Source: Lasiosphaeris hirsuta
Lineage: Eukaryota > Ascomycota > Sordariomycetes > Sordariales > Lasiosphaeriaceae
Assembly (NCBI GenBank): GCA_030549175.1
Contig: JAUKUA010000004.1
Span: 5,394,001-5,458,000 of the forward strand
Direction: 5' to 3'
DNA: 64,000 bases
A model generated the notes under the pieces. It saw nothing but the letters and a program-made list of their open reading frames with translations, made no database searches and was not told where the DNA came from. Below, piece by piece: positions 21,391 through 33,821 of the stretch. Both the position numbers and the translations under genes were made by a program. Positions within the stretch are counted from its first letter, which is position 1. Each line of letters begins with the position of its first letter.

Positions 21391-22217
21391 TTAAGCAGAG
21401 CACCCCGAGATGGACGTCAGTCTCGAAGGACATGTCACCTGCTGATACTCAATGTCCCACTTATTGATGGCGCCGCGGGCCCAGTTGTACCGCCAATAGC
21501 AACCGCCCTGAAGATTCTGCGGCAAGTTGGCACACTCACTCCCACTTGAAACACCACCACCACTCTGGCCCCTAATCACCGTTAGCCCCACCCTCCCAGC
21601 CACGCGGACTCTCACTTACCAATTCTTCCCATACTGACTCCTACACCCGGTCTCATTCGGCCCATTTCCACCACCAGGCGTCAGAATAACAATATCCCCA
21701 ATCTTGACATCACCAGCCGGCTCGAAGTTATTGACGGCCTGCACCAGCATCTGCTTCCCGCTCGCGTTTCCGCTCTTCCACGTCACCAGGAAGCACTTGC
21801 AGCAGTTAGCCGCCCCGCCCATGGTCGCGAAGCCGTACGACAGCGAGTCCGACACGGGGGTCGGCACGTACGCGTCGCAGAGGTAGCCGGTGCCGCCGTC
21901 GCAGCCGCTCTTCGCGCTGAGGGCGTTGGGGAGGCCATTGTTGTTGATGTCGCATACTTTGGGGGAGCCTCTAGGGGTGGTGTCAGTGCGGGTGCGGGTG
22001 GACGGGAGGGGGAGAGGGAGGGGGACGGACTGGACGTTGCGGAGGTTGGCTTGCCAAGCGCAGCCTGGTTTGCAGCTGGAGCGTGGTTAGTTGGGTGGTG
22101 AAGAGGGGGATGGGCGGAGAAGTACCAGTCCCAACCGGTGAAGCTCTTGCCTGTGGCGGCGTGGGTGAGTGGGAAGGAGCCAAGGCCGGCAACGGCCAGG
22201 AGGGTTTGGAAGCGCAT
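21391..22217 (-). CDS. GH45 endoglucanase, secreted, catalytic domain only
   Basis: Four exons on the minus strand, 22217-22126, 22075-22031, 21970-21620 and 21571-21391; 222 residues, phase consistent. Signal peptide of about 20 residues (MRFQTLLAVAGLGSFPLTHA). Splicing of exons 1 and 2 creates the GH45 signature WDCCKPGCAW, with the first catalytic Asp at residue 30. Further family landmarks are KSGCDGG, VSDSLSYGFA, CCKCFLVTW, GKQMLVQAVNNF, IGDIVILTPGGG (second catalytic Asp in the GD pair), GCRSQYGKNWGQSGGGVSS and GGCYWRYNW. The role is hydrolysis of beta-1,4-glucan during plant biomass degradation. There is no CBM1. The intron after exon 2 has a weak GTCCGT donor and its boundary is the least certain. 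A GGCTAG XlnR-like site (22596-22601, minus orientation) and a CTGGGG CreA-like site lie upstream, so co-regulation with the AA9 gene is plausible. Confidence 0.88.
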
Positions 22218-24099
22218 TGCCAAAAGTTTGGCACTTGTGGCACACCTGAAAACGAACGTTGGAAAATGCAGTTGATGTTCTTGGTCAAGAAAGCTCCAAG
22301 TCCAGAGAGGACGCCGGGTGAGATATATAGCCTTTCGAGCTCCAGTTACGGACTGGATTCCAAGACTGATCCTCAAAACTCATAGCAACTATCAACGACG
22401 GAATCCATCCACCTGCATGAAACCCCCAATATCTAAATAATCCCCAGCCCACCAGACAGCAAAGGCCGAAAATAGTATACTGTACAGCGTCGACCCACAG
22501 ATCGGGAAACAGGACAGGGGATCCGATGCGTCTATAGTACCTCCCTGTATTGACGCTCCTAGTTTCCACCTACGGGATCCTCCACAATCATCCGTCTAGC
22601 CAAGTGACCGTGTCTAGACCTTATTCTTCATGGTTTTGACCCACTGCTCCGAACGGCAGATAAGCGATCAAGAACACGGGTGGTTCGGCTTACTATCCCG
22701 TTGCCCGGGTTTTCCCACGCGAGACTCAGCAACACCAGGAGCATGAAAGGAGATCAACAGGTAGCGCGTGTTATCCCCAGCGCGCGTGTGCTATTTCACC
22801 GCTCCGGGCGGGACCCAAGTAATATGGTTCCTTAAACACCACAAAATCTCAGGCCGGGGGTGTGTGATTCGTAGAGACTCGGATACACTGGAGGAGCGAT
22901 CCTGCGTTGGACGGAGGCCAGGTGAGAGACGCTTGAAAACTCGTACGGTTTGGTAAGTACAAAAATTCTCTTTACGAGCTGCCACACGGGATGCCAAGGG
23001 TATGTTTGTGTTCTGGGTATTTGATGCTCATCTTTAGCCTGAGCCACCGGAGTGGTTCGCGGTAGACCGATCTTAATTACCCGCCAAGTTCAGCTCGCTT
23101 ACGACCGTCTATATTACTTGGGTAGGCTACTGAGAGACTGACATACAAGTAAGACCAGGTTGATGGGTCGGCGGATAATGTTGGATGGACAAGCCACCCC
23201 AAGAAACCCAGTGACACAGGTGCGGAACCGGTTGCGGGTGGGTATATCCGTTGCCTGCCCGGATCTGAGCCCTGTATTCACTTTCAGGGATGTCGAGTAC
23301 CTGGTATGGTCGGGAAACGGCAAAATATGAGCCTCACGAACCAATCTTCATTTCTTCCCAGGTGCAAGGGTGTTTTTGGTCAACCGGACGGGCGGGATAG
23401 GGTGCTTTGGGTGTGGGACTCGGGAATTTCTCATTGCCGGTAACGGATTACCTTGTGGACATCCTCGATTCCTGCCAGGGACATCCAATGAGAAGTATTG
23501 AAGGGTGTTCTTGTGCGGGCAGGTGCTGCGCCCAGGCCCTCCTCATACATGATGCGAGGCCAAACCAATGGCCTATCTATTTGCCACCCGCCAAAGGTGC
23601 TGGGATTCCCATGTTATGCTGCACCACTTGGCGCGGGTCCAGTCATTGGGACCTAGTTCTATAATTATGTTTCTCAACCTCCGCTCAACAATACCCGACT
23701 GGCACAAATTCCAGGCCGTGTTGTTGTTCGGGAGATCCGTTCCATCGTAAGAATGTAAAAGAACCGTAGGTATCTTGACAGTATCGGCTGGAGCGGTTTG
23801 GGTTATGAGCCTCCATTGTCAAATTTCTCAGCACTCGTCGTTGTCGAAGGCAGGATGAAAAAGTACTTTCTCCAAAGAAGTGATGGGTGCCAACTGGGAA
23901 CCCGAGCGGAGAATATTCCCGCCCCGTGCCGCCCCTTCAATATCGAGACGAATCTCCCAGCCACACGCCATGGCATTTGGAGTAGTTCGGACACGGCAGA
24001 TAATTGGATTGCACCTAGTTCCTGCCGACTTGAGATAAGAGCGAGGTGGTCGAGATGTCTGCCCAGAAGCATCGGATCATCCGAGTCATGTTGTTCTCG
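22218..24099. other. Long intergenic region upstream of GH45 gene
   Basis: About 1.9 kb with no supported gene. The part near 22218-22620 is the GH45 promoter region, with an XlnR-like GGCTAG (minus) at 22596-22601 and a CreA-like site near 22441. A minus-strand frame at 23803-24117 could be the decayed 3' end of the HET gene but has no recognisable sequence. Confidence 0.4.
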
Positions 24100-25880
24100 G
24101 ATCTCCGGATAACTCACTCATCCACGGACTTCCATTGGCGCAAACCAGCTTCGGTGAAGTGCCGCTGGCGTCGTTGATGAAAGTCATTCTACTGTTCATC
24201 TGAAATTTGGACGTATGGGTGTCAATGAGATGTGCTATTGAGGTTGTCATGAATGCAGGATAGTAAATGTTATCACACAGATTGCGATAAATATAGACTT
24301 TTGGATGGTAACCGTGGTGTGGTGGGCTGAGTAAACACCCACTTCTTGTCACCCTCCACCTCGACCCTATCCAGAGCCATAATGACATCAACCCTCGCAT
24401 CCTTCAAATTCGGCGGGCCTGTAACCGTTAGGAGCAACAGGCCCCAGTTCTCAAGCGACGTGGCACGCAAAAAGTCAGGCGACCACGAGTCCGATACGCT
24501 GCGAGCCTGCCTGTTGTGCTTGAACCCCTCAACGCCCGAGTTCTCGCATCACTTCATCTTTCGCATCCGCCCATCAATGATAAGGTGACCGTACAAAATC
24601 TGCCCGTTGGACTGCGCCGAGACAACCACCTCAGCGACCTTGAGCTGCTTGGTGAGCGTGTACGACACCCAGAGCTGCTGTCTTCGGCACTCCCGGCAGA
24701 GATGTTGAGTACCAAGCACCGGTATATCTGCTCCATGATGGCCGATTCCGCCGTCCAATCCTCCTTGGAGTCCTGGATGATGCAGAGTGAGTCGATCCAG
24801 AGATATCGGTATCTGAGCTTCCGCGTGATTATGACGGCATCTTGGAATGTTTTTGGGAGGTCCTCTGGCTTGATTTCCTCTTTGAAACTCTGGAGGTTGA
24901 TCTGGAGGAGGCGTAAGGGCTGCGGGTTGCCCCAGCGGTGACTGAAAGACACATATTCTTTCTTCCCAAGGCCCCTACGCAGCCGAATGGTCTGATCCTT
25001 CCCAGATCCTAGGTCCAAAGCCGTGTGGGAAACTTTCTAGCTGACCGGGTAGCCCTTCGACAAACGGCATGCCCCTTCTTGCATTTGGCTAGCCAGTGTC
25101 TCGCCAGATGGAACGAAGCATCCGATCCGGTGGATACGCATATCTGGGCGTCATGAACAACATCGATGGGATCGTACCGATTGGATTCCCACTCCAAGTT
25201 TTCATACTGTGATCGTACATACTCAATGCGGTAGGCCGACAAGGCCATCCGGCCATCTCTTCTCCATTGGGCAGTTCAGTTGCCAATCCAGCTCCAGGTT
25301 GATTGACACATAGTAGACCCATTTTGCTTCGATCCTTTCATCCCATTCGTCACAGCGCCACCTGAATTGTAAAGCAACACCTGCAATTTCAACGGAAGGG
25401 TCGTCTTGTACTTGCTGCAGCTGCTCCATATGACGCTGTCGTCGCCGTTTTCTCTCCCGACGGATGTAAGGCGCCATATTGAGGGCGGTCAATGGGTGGG
25501 GACCAAAGCCTTCCAGTGGGTCGGGGATATCGTTGGCAGCCTTCTTTTGCTCGTCCTCAATCACCTGGTCGATGGATTTCTTGTTGACTATAGTGCAGAG
25601 GAGAGAGCATAAATGGCAGCCATCCCTGGCCGAGGATTTCAAGGCTTCGAGAGAGGGCTGGTGGGTGACCTGCTCCCACCTTTCGGTGCGCCCGAAAGAA
25701 TCGAGTGTGATCTCGATTTCGTGTATGCGGCCATTGAGGAGGTGCAACTTGGCGGCAGTTGCCGCACAAATGGCGCATAGTCTGTGAGGCGTCGCTTTGG
25801 TGTTGATGTCCTCGACCGCGATCGTCGTGGTGGCCTCGAAAGTACTGAAAAGTGTAGGGCCGCACTCAAGTCGCTGTCAA
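24100..25880 (-). pseudogene. HET-domain gene with broken reading frame
   Basis: Minus-strand sequence with the landmarks of a fungal HET (heterokaryon incompatibility) protein. An N-terminal segment reads LCAICAATAAKLHLLNGR then DGCHLCSLLC (to about 25260). A WLAKCKKGHAVCRRATR segment in a second frame (25248-25020) follows. The first frame then returns with LDLGSGKD and the HET core: EYVSFSHRWGN, LPKTFQDAVIITRKL, YRYLWIDSLCIIQDS and DWTAESAIMEQIYR. Downstream pieces (VAEVVVSAQSNGQILYGHL; TFINDASGTSPKLVCANGS) lie in other frames to about 24110. The first frame change could be an 85-nt intron (GTGTCA donor, CACAG acceptor); the second, at about 25020, is a one-base shift. HET domains trigger cell death upon non-self recognition in other fungi. 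Here function is probably lost unless the shifts are assembly errors. Confidence 0.65.
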
Positions 25881-25940
25881 CAAGTGATGAAGCACACTCA
25901 CTGGACACAACGGCAAAGGATGTCGATGTAGACGTCATCC

Positions 25941-27012
25941 ATTTCTAGCAGTCCCTGGAGCTGCCCAGCAAGTTGCAATAAACACTTCAGCAAAAGCTCC
26001 TCTCCGCTGTGCGTCAGAACTCTCAAGGTCACTGGGATATATGCTTGTTGGTCTATCAGTCGTCTTCGTCTAGGCAATGAAAAAGTGAGCCAAGTAAACG
26101 AAGGAGCACGAGCGCTTGAATGGGCTGGTGAATGGAGTGTAATAGCAAGGCGAAAGGTGTGAGTCCATTTGATAAAGTGGTGGACTTGATGACACATGAG
26201 CCGGTGATACCCGTAGTAATCTTCTCTCGGAGAGGGCCGCTGCCAGCTCTGGCGAGATAGGGCTGGGTCACAGATACGTTAGCACTCAGAGACCGGTAGA
26301 ATTCGGCGAGGCGGCGCTGCACACTTCCTGGCGTCCTTATTAGCCAGAAACTTAGAGTTCAGTTATTTGTGCTTTCACAAGACCAATACGAGGTGATTAG
26401 TGAGATGAACACAATCCTTCAAACACCTTTTGGGGGGTTTTCTCTCCCCATCTGTCAAGGCCCAATTATTTCCTTTGTTTCTTTCCGTTGTCTTATTCCC
26501 AGGTTCCATGTGACGAGAAGCAATTTAACGAGGTGTTGTTTTGGTGGTGAGCTTGTGTCCACTCAACCATCCGCTCAATTAGCTGTGCACATGGAAGTGC
26601 GAGGTAGGTCAAATAGCTGATCCCAAGACGAAAGCCAGTTCAACATCGGATGCTGATTTGAGCCTGGCATCGGCAAACTTCACTATCCCTTTCCCTTCAT
26701 TGGAAAAAGCACTCTTTTTTCTTGGCAATGTCAAGATGTGCTGCACTGACATCAGCGCTTGGGGTGCATCTGGAAATCGTTGCAATTGGGTGGCTGTATG
26801 GTGCTGCGAAAGCATTGGACGGCTCGCATCATGACAAAGTCTCGGGAGCACATTGTGCAACAAGCTAAGCCATGCGACCCCGCCACCGCCCCCACCCACA
26901 CCCAGCCAAGGCAGACACGAGTTGAAGCCTGAGAGAAACTGGAAACAAAAAGCGGAGGCCCGTCTCATTCCCTTTTTTTTTTATTGCTGTTGTGAGAGAT
27001 GGCCGATCAGCC
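25941..27012. other. Intergenic region upstream of DUF3433 gene
   Basis: Short frames on both strands (for example 26057-26322 minus) without family-like sequence. Contains the promoter of the DUF3433 gene, with a T9 run at about 26972-26982 just before its start. No repeat or RNA gene recognised. Confidence 0.45.
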
Positions 27013-30000
27013 ATGGAGGCTCCCAACTCAACACACCCTAGGCCTCAAAGCGCTGCTGCTGCGAGCTCGGATGCAGCGCAACAAGAGGCGAGCGAAGCCA
27101 GGTCTCAAGCTTCACCACCGCCTAGCCCCTCCCTACTTCCGGTAAGGCTAGTATCACCAGAACATCCAAGCACCACGGTCACCGGCGATACGGCAGGTGG
27201 GCTGGTCAACGATGCGAACCCTACCAGTTTGGCGGTTTCTTTCGTCTCCTCCATTTCCACCGACAACCCGGTTCATGTCATCGAGCCGCCGTCGCCAACT
27301 GATGTGGCCGCACCGCCGGCTCCTGCGCGACCGTCTTTCGATCAGGTGCCCGATCAGTCGATACAGACGCCGGCGATTATCCCTTCCGGGGGTTCGCATC
27401 CTGCATCATCGGTGAACCAAAGCGACACTCCAATTGCCCAGGGTTCTACTGCAGAAGGGGCAGTTCACCCAGCTCCTCAGACAACCAGCACACCACCTCC
27501 ACCACCTGCGCTGGAGGCCAACCCGTACGGAAGCTGGCGGCCAGGATATCTACGCAAATCAACCCTCTTTGCATTTTTTTGCATCTTCATTGCCCTTTTG
27601 GCGGCAGTGGAGGCTATCTATTTTGTTTCGGAGAACAGAAACGGACTGGAGGAAGCAAACGAGGCGTTGTCATGGCTCTGGACATTCCTTCCCACCATTG
27701 GTATGTCTCGCGTCTATGTTCCCCTTATCAATAACTTGGTACGTACCTGCCTACTAACAAATGAACATAGCCATGACGATTCTGGCCTCTCTTTGGTTAA
27801 GAGTGGAATACCAAGCTATGCGATATACCCCCTGGGTCAGGTTGGCCCGTTGGAGAGCTGAGTCGCTTGGGAGTCCGAACGACAGGGCACGCCGCAGCGC
27901 ATCACGAACACTCCTCGTCGACTACCCAAACATGTCGCCAGCGAAAGCGATTTGGAAAGCCATCAGATTTGGTGATAACCTCGTGGCGGCCGCTGTCGTG
28001 GTTTCCTTTGTCATTTACATCCAGATCACCATCTCGACCGGTTTGATCAACTCAGAGCCGCGGCAGTTCAACGACGCAATTCCGGTCTTGGTCGAGGACC
28101 GACTTACCACAGCAGGCCGCAACGATGATATCGCAACCCTGCCCATGGTTGCCATCAACGGCATGGCGACGCTAAACATGACGATTCCCAACGGGCACAC
28201 GCGCAGGCACGCCTTTCAGTGGTTCTCCCCCGCCAAGGACGTGGCAGGCAACGGCTTTTCGGCCTTTGAGGCGACCGTTGGTGTTGGGTCCGTGGACGTC
28301 CAATGTGAGGTCGCAACTCTTGGCGACCCAGTAAACGAGCTGGCCCCGGACACGCTGTTTCTGCGATTCAACAGCAGCTACTGCACTTCCCGCCAACTCA
28401 TCGTCGAGATCCAGGCCCAGAACTCAATTCCCTTGCCAGAGGGAAGAAGCTATTTCTGGGTTTATGATGAGCGTGCCGCTTGCCAGAACAACCGAAAAGG
28501 TATCGTCTTGGCGGCGGTGGTTGCGGTTGACCGAAACGGCGATAATCTGACATATGTTTCGTCGTCGAGGATCATGTGCAGTGTCGGACTCGTGTTCGGT
28601 AATGCCACCGTCAAGATCACGGATGGGCAGCCTGAGCCCGAGCTCTCCGCAGTGAACATGGGTCAGAGAGAAGCAGACGTTAGTATCTTATCCGAGCTTC
28701 AAACCCACAGGCTGGATAACATCCGGTCAGGCTCTGACCTCCAAGAAAACACTGGTCCCGACTATCTGAGCGAGCTGCAGCTGAGCCCCTTCCGCGTTGG
28801 AGCAAGTCTTCTCCCGGGAGGTCCACCCGATGTGACAGCTCTGCTCAAACACGAAACGCTTCAGGAGGTGATAACAGCATGGATGCAGCACTTTGGCGCA
28901 ATCTTGCTTCACTATAACCATAGGACTCCCGACCAACAGGTTGCGGCCGGGCAAGCCTCGGTGATGAAGGACCGCCTGATCGTCAACAGGAATGTTGCGC
29001 ACGGGATGGCTGGCGGTTTCGCTCTTATGGCTCTCATGGCCGTTTGGATGGTCTTCTGCGCCCCTCCGAGCAGTGGGTTTGTGCCTCGGGATCCTGACAC
29101 AATTTCCGGATGCGTCGTCCTCCTGTCCAGGAGCTCTGACATTCTGACTCTGCTGCACGGTACTGGGCACAAAACAATCAAGGACATCACGGGGCAGGTA
29201 TCTGGAAGTTACCGGACGGTGATCCAACCCTCACCCGACAATGCCCTCTCGCCTACGTTCCATCTGAAGAAGGATGCTCCCGGGGCTCCTGAAATCCCTC
29301 AGCGACAAGCCACACAGAATGACACGAGTGGCGAGTTTCGTCCATGGTCGCCAATGGGCCTGCGCAGTCCCATTCGATGGATTGGCCTCGTTGCCATGGT
29401 TGGTATCGCCGGCACAGCGGTTGGACTTCTCATCCGTTCCAACCGAGACAATGGCTTCTTCAACACGGGCGACAACCCTAATATACAGTACCTGTGGACG
29501 ATATTGCCAACCCTGGTGATGGAAGCGCTTACGATTTACATAAAAGGGTCGGATTTCAGCATCCGCGCTCTTGCCCCCTTTACGGCCCTCCAGTCCCGCA
29601 GCGACACGTTTGAGCGGGCCCTCGCAGTGTCTTACACCAATGAGCTCGGGCCTGCAACCATCTACAAGGCCGTGAAACAGAGAGATTGGGCTGTGGTGAT
29701 TTCGAAAACCATGGCTACCCTCTGTGCCCTGCTGCCCATCATCACAAATGCTCTATTCAGTGTTGAGAATCTCGAGGTTGAAATAGAGGTGCAGCTCCAG
29801 CAGCAGACGTGGTTCGGATCGGGAGACTACGAGACCGTCTCCTGGCAAGCGCCGACCCATGTTGCCGATATGCTGTTGCGGGACGACGTCAACTCGACAT
29901 TTCCACCGTGGTCGTACGACCAATGGGCGTTCCACGTCCAGACGCCCCTCGGAGATGATGTCGCGTCGGCAGATCCCACGGATCTGTCTTTGAGAGCCCG

Positions 30001-31225
30001 CCTGGCTGCCGTATCTGTCGATCTAGACTGTCAGTTGAGTGTCCGGCCCGGCCCCATCCCAGCAGATGATGGCATCGAGCTGGAAATCCGAGGCCAGAAC
30101 ACGAGCTGCTTCGGCGGATTCGACTACCGCAAACATCGCTACTTTGCAGGGTCTGCCGGGGGCCACTACCTATCCTCGGCATGCTCAAACGACCTCCCCC
30201 CGACCGACTACGTCTGGGGGCGCTGCACAGGCGATGTCATTGACTTTGTCGCCCACCTCGCCTGCAACGAAACCGCCGTCGAGCAGGACTTTGACGCCAC
30301 CCTTTCCGGGCCGGGCCTTACCGTGGACACAACTCTTCAACCACCTATCCCCCTGCCCAACACAACCCGGCCCTACAGCTTCCACGGCAAGATCAGCGAC
30401 GTCTACATCGGCCTCCTGCCCGGCGACAAAAACCTCGACGAGTCGCCCTCGGGCGCATATCTCGACCGCTTCTTCCGCTCCCTCGTCACCCAAAAAATCG
30501 CCATGCCCATCTCCCACCTCGACTCCCCATCCACCGCAGACATCGTCACAGCCGCCATCAAAAAGCAGCACGCCATAGTCCGCGCGCAGACGCTCAACTA
30601 CGACGGCCGCGCCAAAATGGCCGTCACGCGCGCCCTCCGGCTCCCCTTCACCAACCCCGACCCCGACAACACCAACTCCACCCGGGCGCAGTACCCGCCC
30701 TACACGGCCTCCCCGCCGGCCCCGCAGCCCGCCACGCTGCACCACTCGCCGAACCGGCTCGTGCAGTCGGGCCCGGCGACGTACGTCACCCTCGGGGTGC
30801 TCTGCCTCGTCTTCGTCCTCGACCTGGCGTCCATCCTCATCACGAAGAAGATAGAAATGCCCAAGTCCCCCGGCGGCATCGCGGCTGTCGCCAGTCTGCT
30901 GGCCGACTCGACCATCTTCAAGCACCTCCCGCCCGAGGGGGTGGAGTGGATGGGCGATGGGGAGCTGACGGCGCATTTCCGCGGCAGGGGCGCGACGTTT
31001 CGGATGGATTGGTTTGGGGCTGGGCAAGGGGGTAGGTACTATACCATTGGGGTGGTGGAGGATGAGCAGGTTGCGTTGGAGGAGGTGGGGGTGGAGGTGC
31101 GGGATCTCCAAGATGGGGGAGGAGGAGGAGGAGGAGGAGGAGGAGGAGGAGGAGGAGGAGGAGGAGGAGGAGGAAGTGGAGACCAGGAAGGTCTGGTTAG
31201 GGCGGCGGCGCCGATTGAGAATTAA
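27013..31225 (+). CDS. DUF3433 family multi-pass membrane protein
   Basis: Exons 27013-27700 and 27771-31225 (70-nt intron with an ACTAAC branch and CATAG acceptor) encode 1,380 residues. The first 170 residues are Pro/Ser/Thr-rich and cytosolic-looking. The DUF3433 unit appears twice: FAFFCIFIALLAAVEAIYF followed by WLWTFLPTIAMTILASLWLR and VEYQAMRYTPWVRL, and later YLWTILPTLVMEALTIYIK with ALAPFTALQS. Between and after them are large, N-glycosylation-rich extracellular loops with paired cysteines (for example YCTSRQL and ASSRIMCSV), and further membrane helices (AVVVSFVIYIQITISTGLI; YVTLGVLCLVFVLDLASILI). The C-terminus is a run of about 21 glycines encoded by (GGA)n. Such proteins are large plasma-membrane proteins of unknown function. 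ATG 27013 was preferred because the upstream in-frame codon is GTG. Confidence 0.85.
31117..31173. repeat. (GGA)n microsatellite inside DUF3433 coding region
   Basis: About 19 consecutive GGA triplets that encode a polyglycine run near the C-terminus. In-frame trinucleotide repeats change length without frameshift, so allele length variation is expected between strains. Confidence 0.9.
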
Positions 31226-32007
31226 TAAATAGGCTGTGTGGTTCATTTCCTAGGTAGTCATGTTTTTTCCTTTATGGTCTCGGGCTTGCAAGCCAAATTT
31301 GCCACTGAGGTTGTTGGGCGGCGGAAAAGGGGTGTCAGGCCTGCATATCCCAACCTTTGCGTCAAAGATAGGTTGTTTCCTTTATGCTTGAGCGCGTAGA
31401 TATCCAATCCGACTCAACTTCTTATGCCATCTTTGTCTATACTCGGTGAAAAAGGAAATAGGTTCGAACTGAGACAGGGACTAAAGAAATGCAAAGACCT
31501 AGAAGTGGCTAGAGTATGCACAAGTTTCGGGCACATTAGTCAACTTCTGACCTATCGTTTTGTACCTGGAACACTTTACTTTCTTTGTGCAACTGTTGTT
31601 TAGATACCTTGAATGCCACAGCGTTCTCACTTACCTTCCAAACTGGTTCTGTTCTGCCAAATCATGAATCACTCTATCTCTGCCGCCATACCAGCATTCC
31701 CAACCCACCACAGCCATGGCCCCCCAGCCAAACACCGACAACGAGCCGTCCAGCCAGCCTATCTTTGGCGTTCGGGCAGACCAAGTGAGATCCAGCACGC
31801 GGTTCAGCTGGACATTGACTCAAACAACCATATTCATCGACTTTGCCCGGGGGCTGTCAAGTCCTCTGTATCAGCGCTGACATCCGGTCCTTTCCGGGCG
31901 AGGCATTTTCGAGACTCTCCGGATTCACTGTTTCCAACTGTGTCCACTCCAAAATAACCCTCTTTTTCACACAACAGCCTCACACCTAATTTGGACTAAA
32001 TTTGAGG
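31226..32007. other. Intergenic region between DUF3433 and arylesterase-like genes
   Basis: No coding region supported; short plus-strand frames at 31585-31957 have no family-like sequence. Presumed promoter of the downstream gene. Confidence 0.45.
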
Positions 32008-32638
32008 ATGACGGGCTTCACGGGGGCAGGCTCAATAGGGCTAGTTGCAGCGACCGCCATCGCAATTAGCGTCCAGCTCGAGCTCCTCCCGCTCGGGAAG
32101 CTCATCGCGCTGGTGCAACTCGGCTTGGCGATTGGCAAAACCATACGACCGCTGTCCTACGTTCCATTCGAATGCCACCGCATCGACAACCCGCTCTTGG
32201 ACGCATGCGAGGACATGTGGATATCCCACTCGACGCGCAAGCTGTACCTGGCGTGCTCCGACTCGCAGGCCCGCAGGTATTAGTTCCCAGCAGTTGCCAA
32301 CTACAATCTCACCGGTCGATCCCAGGTGGATGGTATTAGTGGTTTTGGATCTCAACGACCCCGGGCTCCAGCTTGATGGCGGACCGCATCGGATCGAGGC
32401 GCGGAAACTCGGCACGCCAGACTACACCGGTGTAGACGGTGATGGCTTGCTGAGCTTGACTGGGTTCACAGGCATCGACTTGCCGGATGGGGGTGTCCGC
32501 TTCCTCGTCGTCAACAACCGACCTGCAGTTGATCCTGCTACTGGCAAATATGCGGCGAACCAAGCGCGAGCTGGTGTCAACGCCACGATCGAGGTATTCG
32601 AAAGGAGCTTAACAACTATGCGGACGATAATAAACTAG
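32008..32638 (+). CDS. Arylesterase/paraoxonase-like beta-propeller protein, truncated
   Basis: Exons 32008-32276 and 32326-32638 (49-nt intron, CAG|GTATT donor, CCCAG acceptor) encode 193 residues. An N-terminal membrane anchor or signal (GLVAATAIAISVQLEL) is followed by CHRIDNPLLDACEDMW, TRKLYLACSD, RWMVLVVLDLNDP, LTGFTGIDLPDGG, FLVVNNRPAVDP and ARAGVNATIEVFE. These match the first blades of fungal serum-paraoxonase/arylesterase-like six-bladed propellers. Full members run to about 400 residues. Here the frame ends at TAG just where the AT-rich decayed block begins, so the second half and the C-terminal blades are missing. Catalysis is unlikely. The truncation probably reflects insertion or decay of the adjacent transposon sequence. 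Confidence 0.6.
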
Positions 32639-32763
32639 ATCCAAAGGCCCGGGAACCAACAATCTTTCATAGATCTATAAGGAAGCATAAGTAAAACTGT
32701 ATATAGATATAACTATATCGGAAGAACTTACGAACAGGCCCTCCTTTTCAGAGGGGAGATAAT

Positions 32764-32791
32764 GTGACAGCTAACATCCGCTAGCTATCAC
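32764..32791. repeat. Imperfect inverted repeat, LTR-end-like
   Basis: GTGACAGCTA, an 8-nt spacer and TAGCTATCAC form inverted arms that match at 9 of 10 positions. The mismatch is C versus T, as RIP would make. Sequence of this type marks the start of some fungal LTRs; the far end of the element was not identified. Confidence 0.4.
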
Positions 32792-33367
32792 GTAAATACC
32801 CTCGACTATGGGGATAACCATTTACTAGCAGTATAGGCTACTAAGCCATTTACTAGAAAGTAAGTATGTAATCTAAGCTATCCAAGGACTCTGATAAAGG
32901 CACTGGAAATAGCAACCCCTTGTCCTTCTTCTTCTTCTTTTTCCTTAGTTTGTTTTTTCACAAATAAGGATAGGTAACTACAGCCTTGCCTCTCTTCTAC
33001 CTACCTAGCCGTAACATTAAACTAACAACCACCTTAGCTGTCAAGACGGCTATTCGAGTCTAAATAGTAAGCCAGCTTGAACACTAGGTATTACTAGTGT
33101 AGTAACGTTAAGGAGAGTTATTATAGCATAGATAAGAGTAGTATGAAGCGGAGAAAAAAAAGTATAACAGAGTAAAGAACGTGAGGAACGGTACGAACAG
33201 TGGCATTCCCATATCAAAGAGTATTAGAGGGATACTGAGCAAGTGCTGTAACGATTTGTTAGAGTCGAATACTCGACAAAGAGTCACTATAACCAAGGAG
33301 CTATAATAACGTAATGACAATGAAGTTAAGGATCATAGTCTCGTTATGGCGGAACGTAAAAGGAATG

Positions 33368-33821
33368 TGTCACGACCAACCCAGTACCAAGGGGTCATGT
33401 GACAAGGAACGTGAAACAACCATTTAGACGAAACATAGGAAGTACACCCAATCAAGAGTATACTCTATGGAGCAGTCGTACTTTACACAGAGCAACCTTG
33501 ACAAGCAGAGCAAAGTACTCCCGTACTCCCTATGCTCCGTCACAGAGTAACAGAGCAAGAAGAGTAGAGGATACAAGGTACCTGGTAATATTACCACTTA
33601 GATAGATATAAGTAGCCAACGTGTTAGACACCTTGGAGCGTGAGGATTCCTATTCCTCACGCAAGCAATTACATTCTGTTATATCCTAAAGCAATAATAA
33701 CTCTGGTAATAGCAATCTGTTTGACAGAGTGTGAACCCTCGTCTGAGATACTTCCTACGATCAACCCTTCCTGCCACCATAATCGAACTAGGCGTTCTGC
33801 CTTGCGATCTGTCATTCAACA
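33368..33821 (+). repeat. Probable solo or 5' LTR of a retrotransposon
   Basis: A 454-bp segment bounded by TGTCACGACC and GTCATTCAACA, giving the TG...CA ends of LTRs. It contains a TATA-like AGATATAAGTAG at about 33603 and a perfect 9-bp hairpin (GCGTGAGGA, 7-nt loop, TCCTCACGC) at 33638-33662. The sequence directly after it (33822-34000) reads like a gag start with several TAG/TAA codons, which supports an LTR/internal junction. A second copy is not present in the window, so the ends are inferred. Confidence 0.45.

Noticed and set aside
30185..31246. Minus-strand open frame of 353 codons opposite the DUF3433 gene
   Set aside because: It begins in the GGA repeat read as Ser codons and is a GC-rich shadow of a well supported plus-strand gene.
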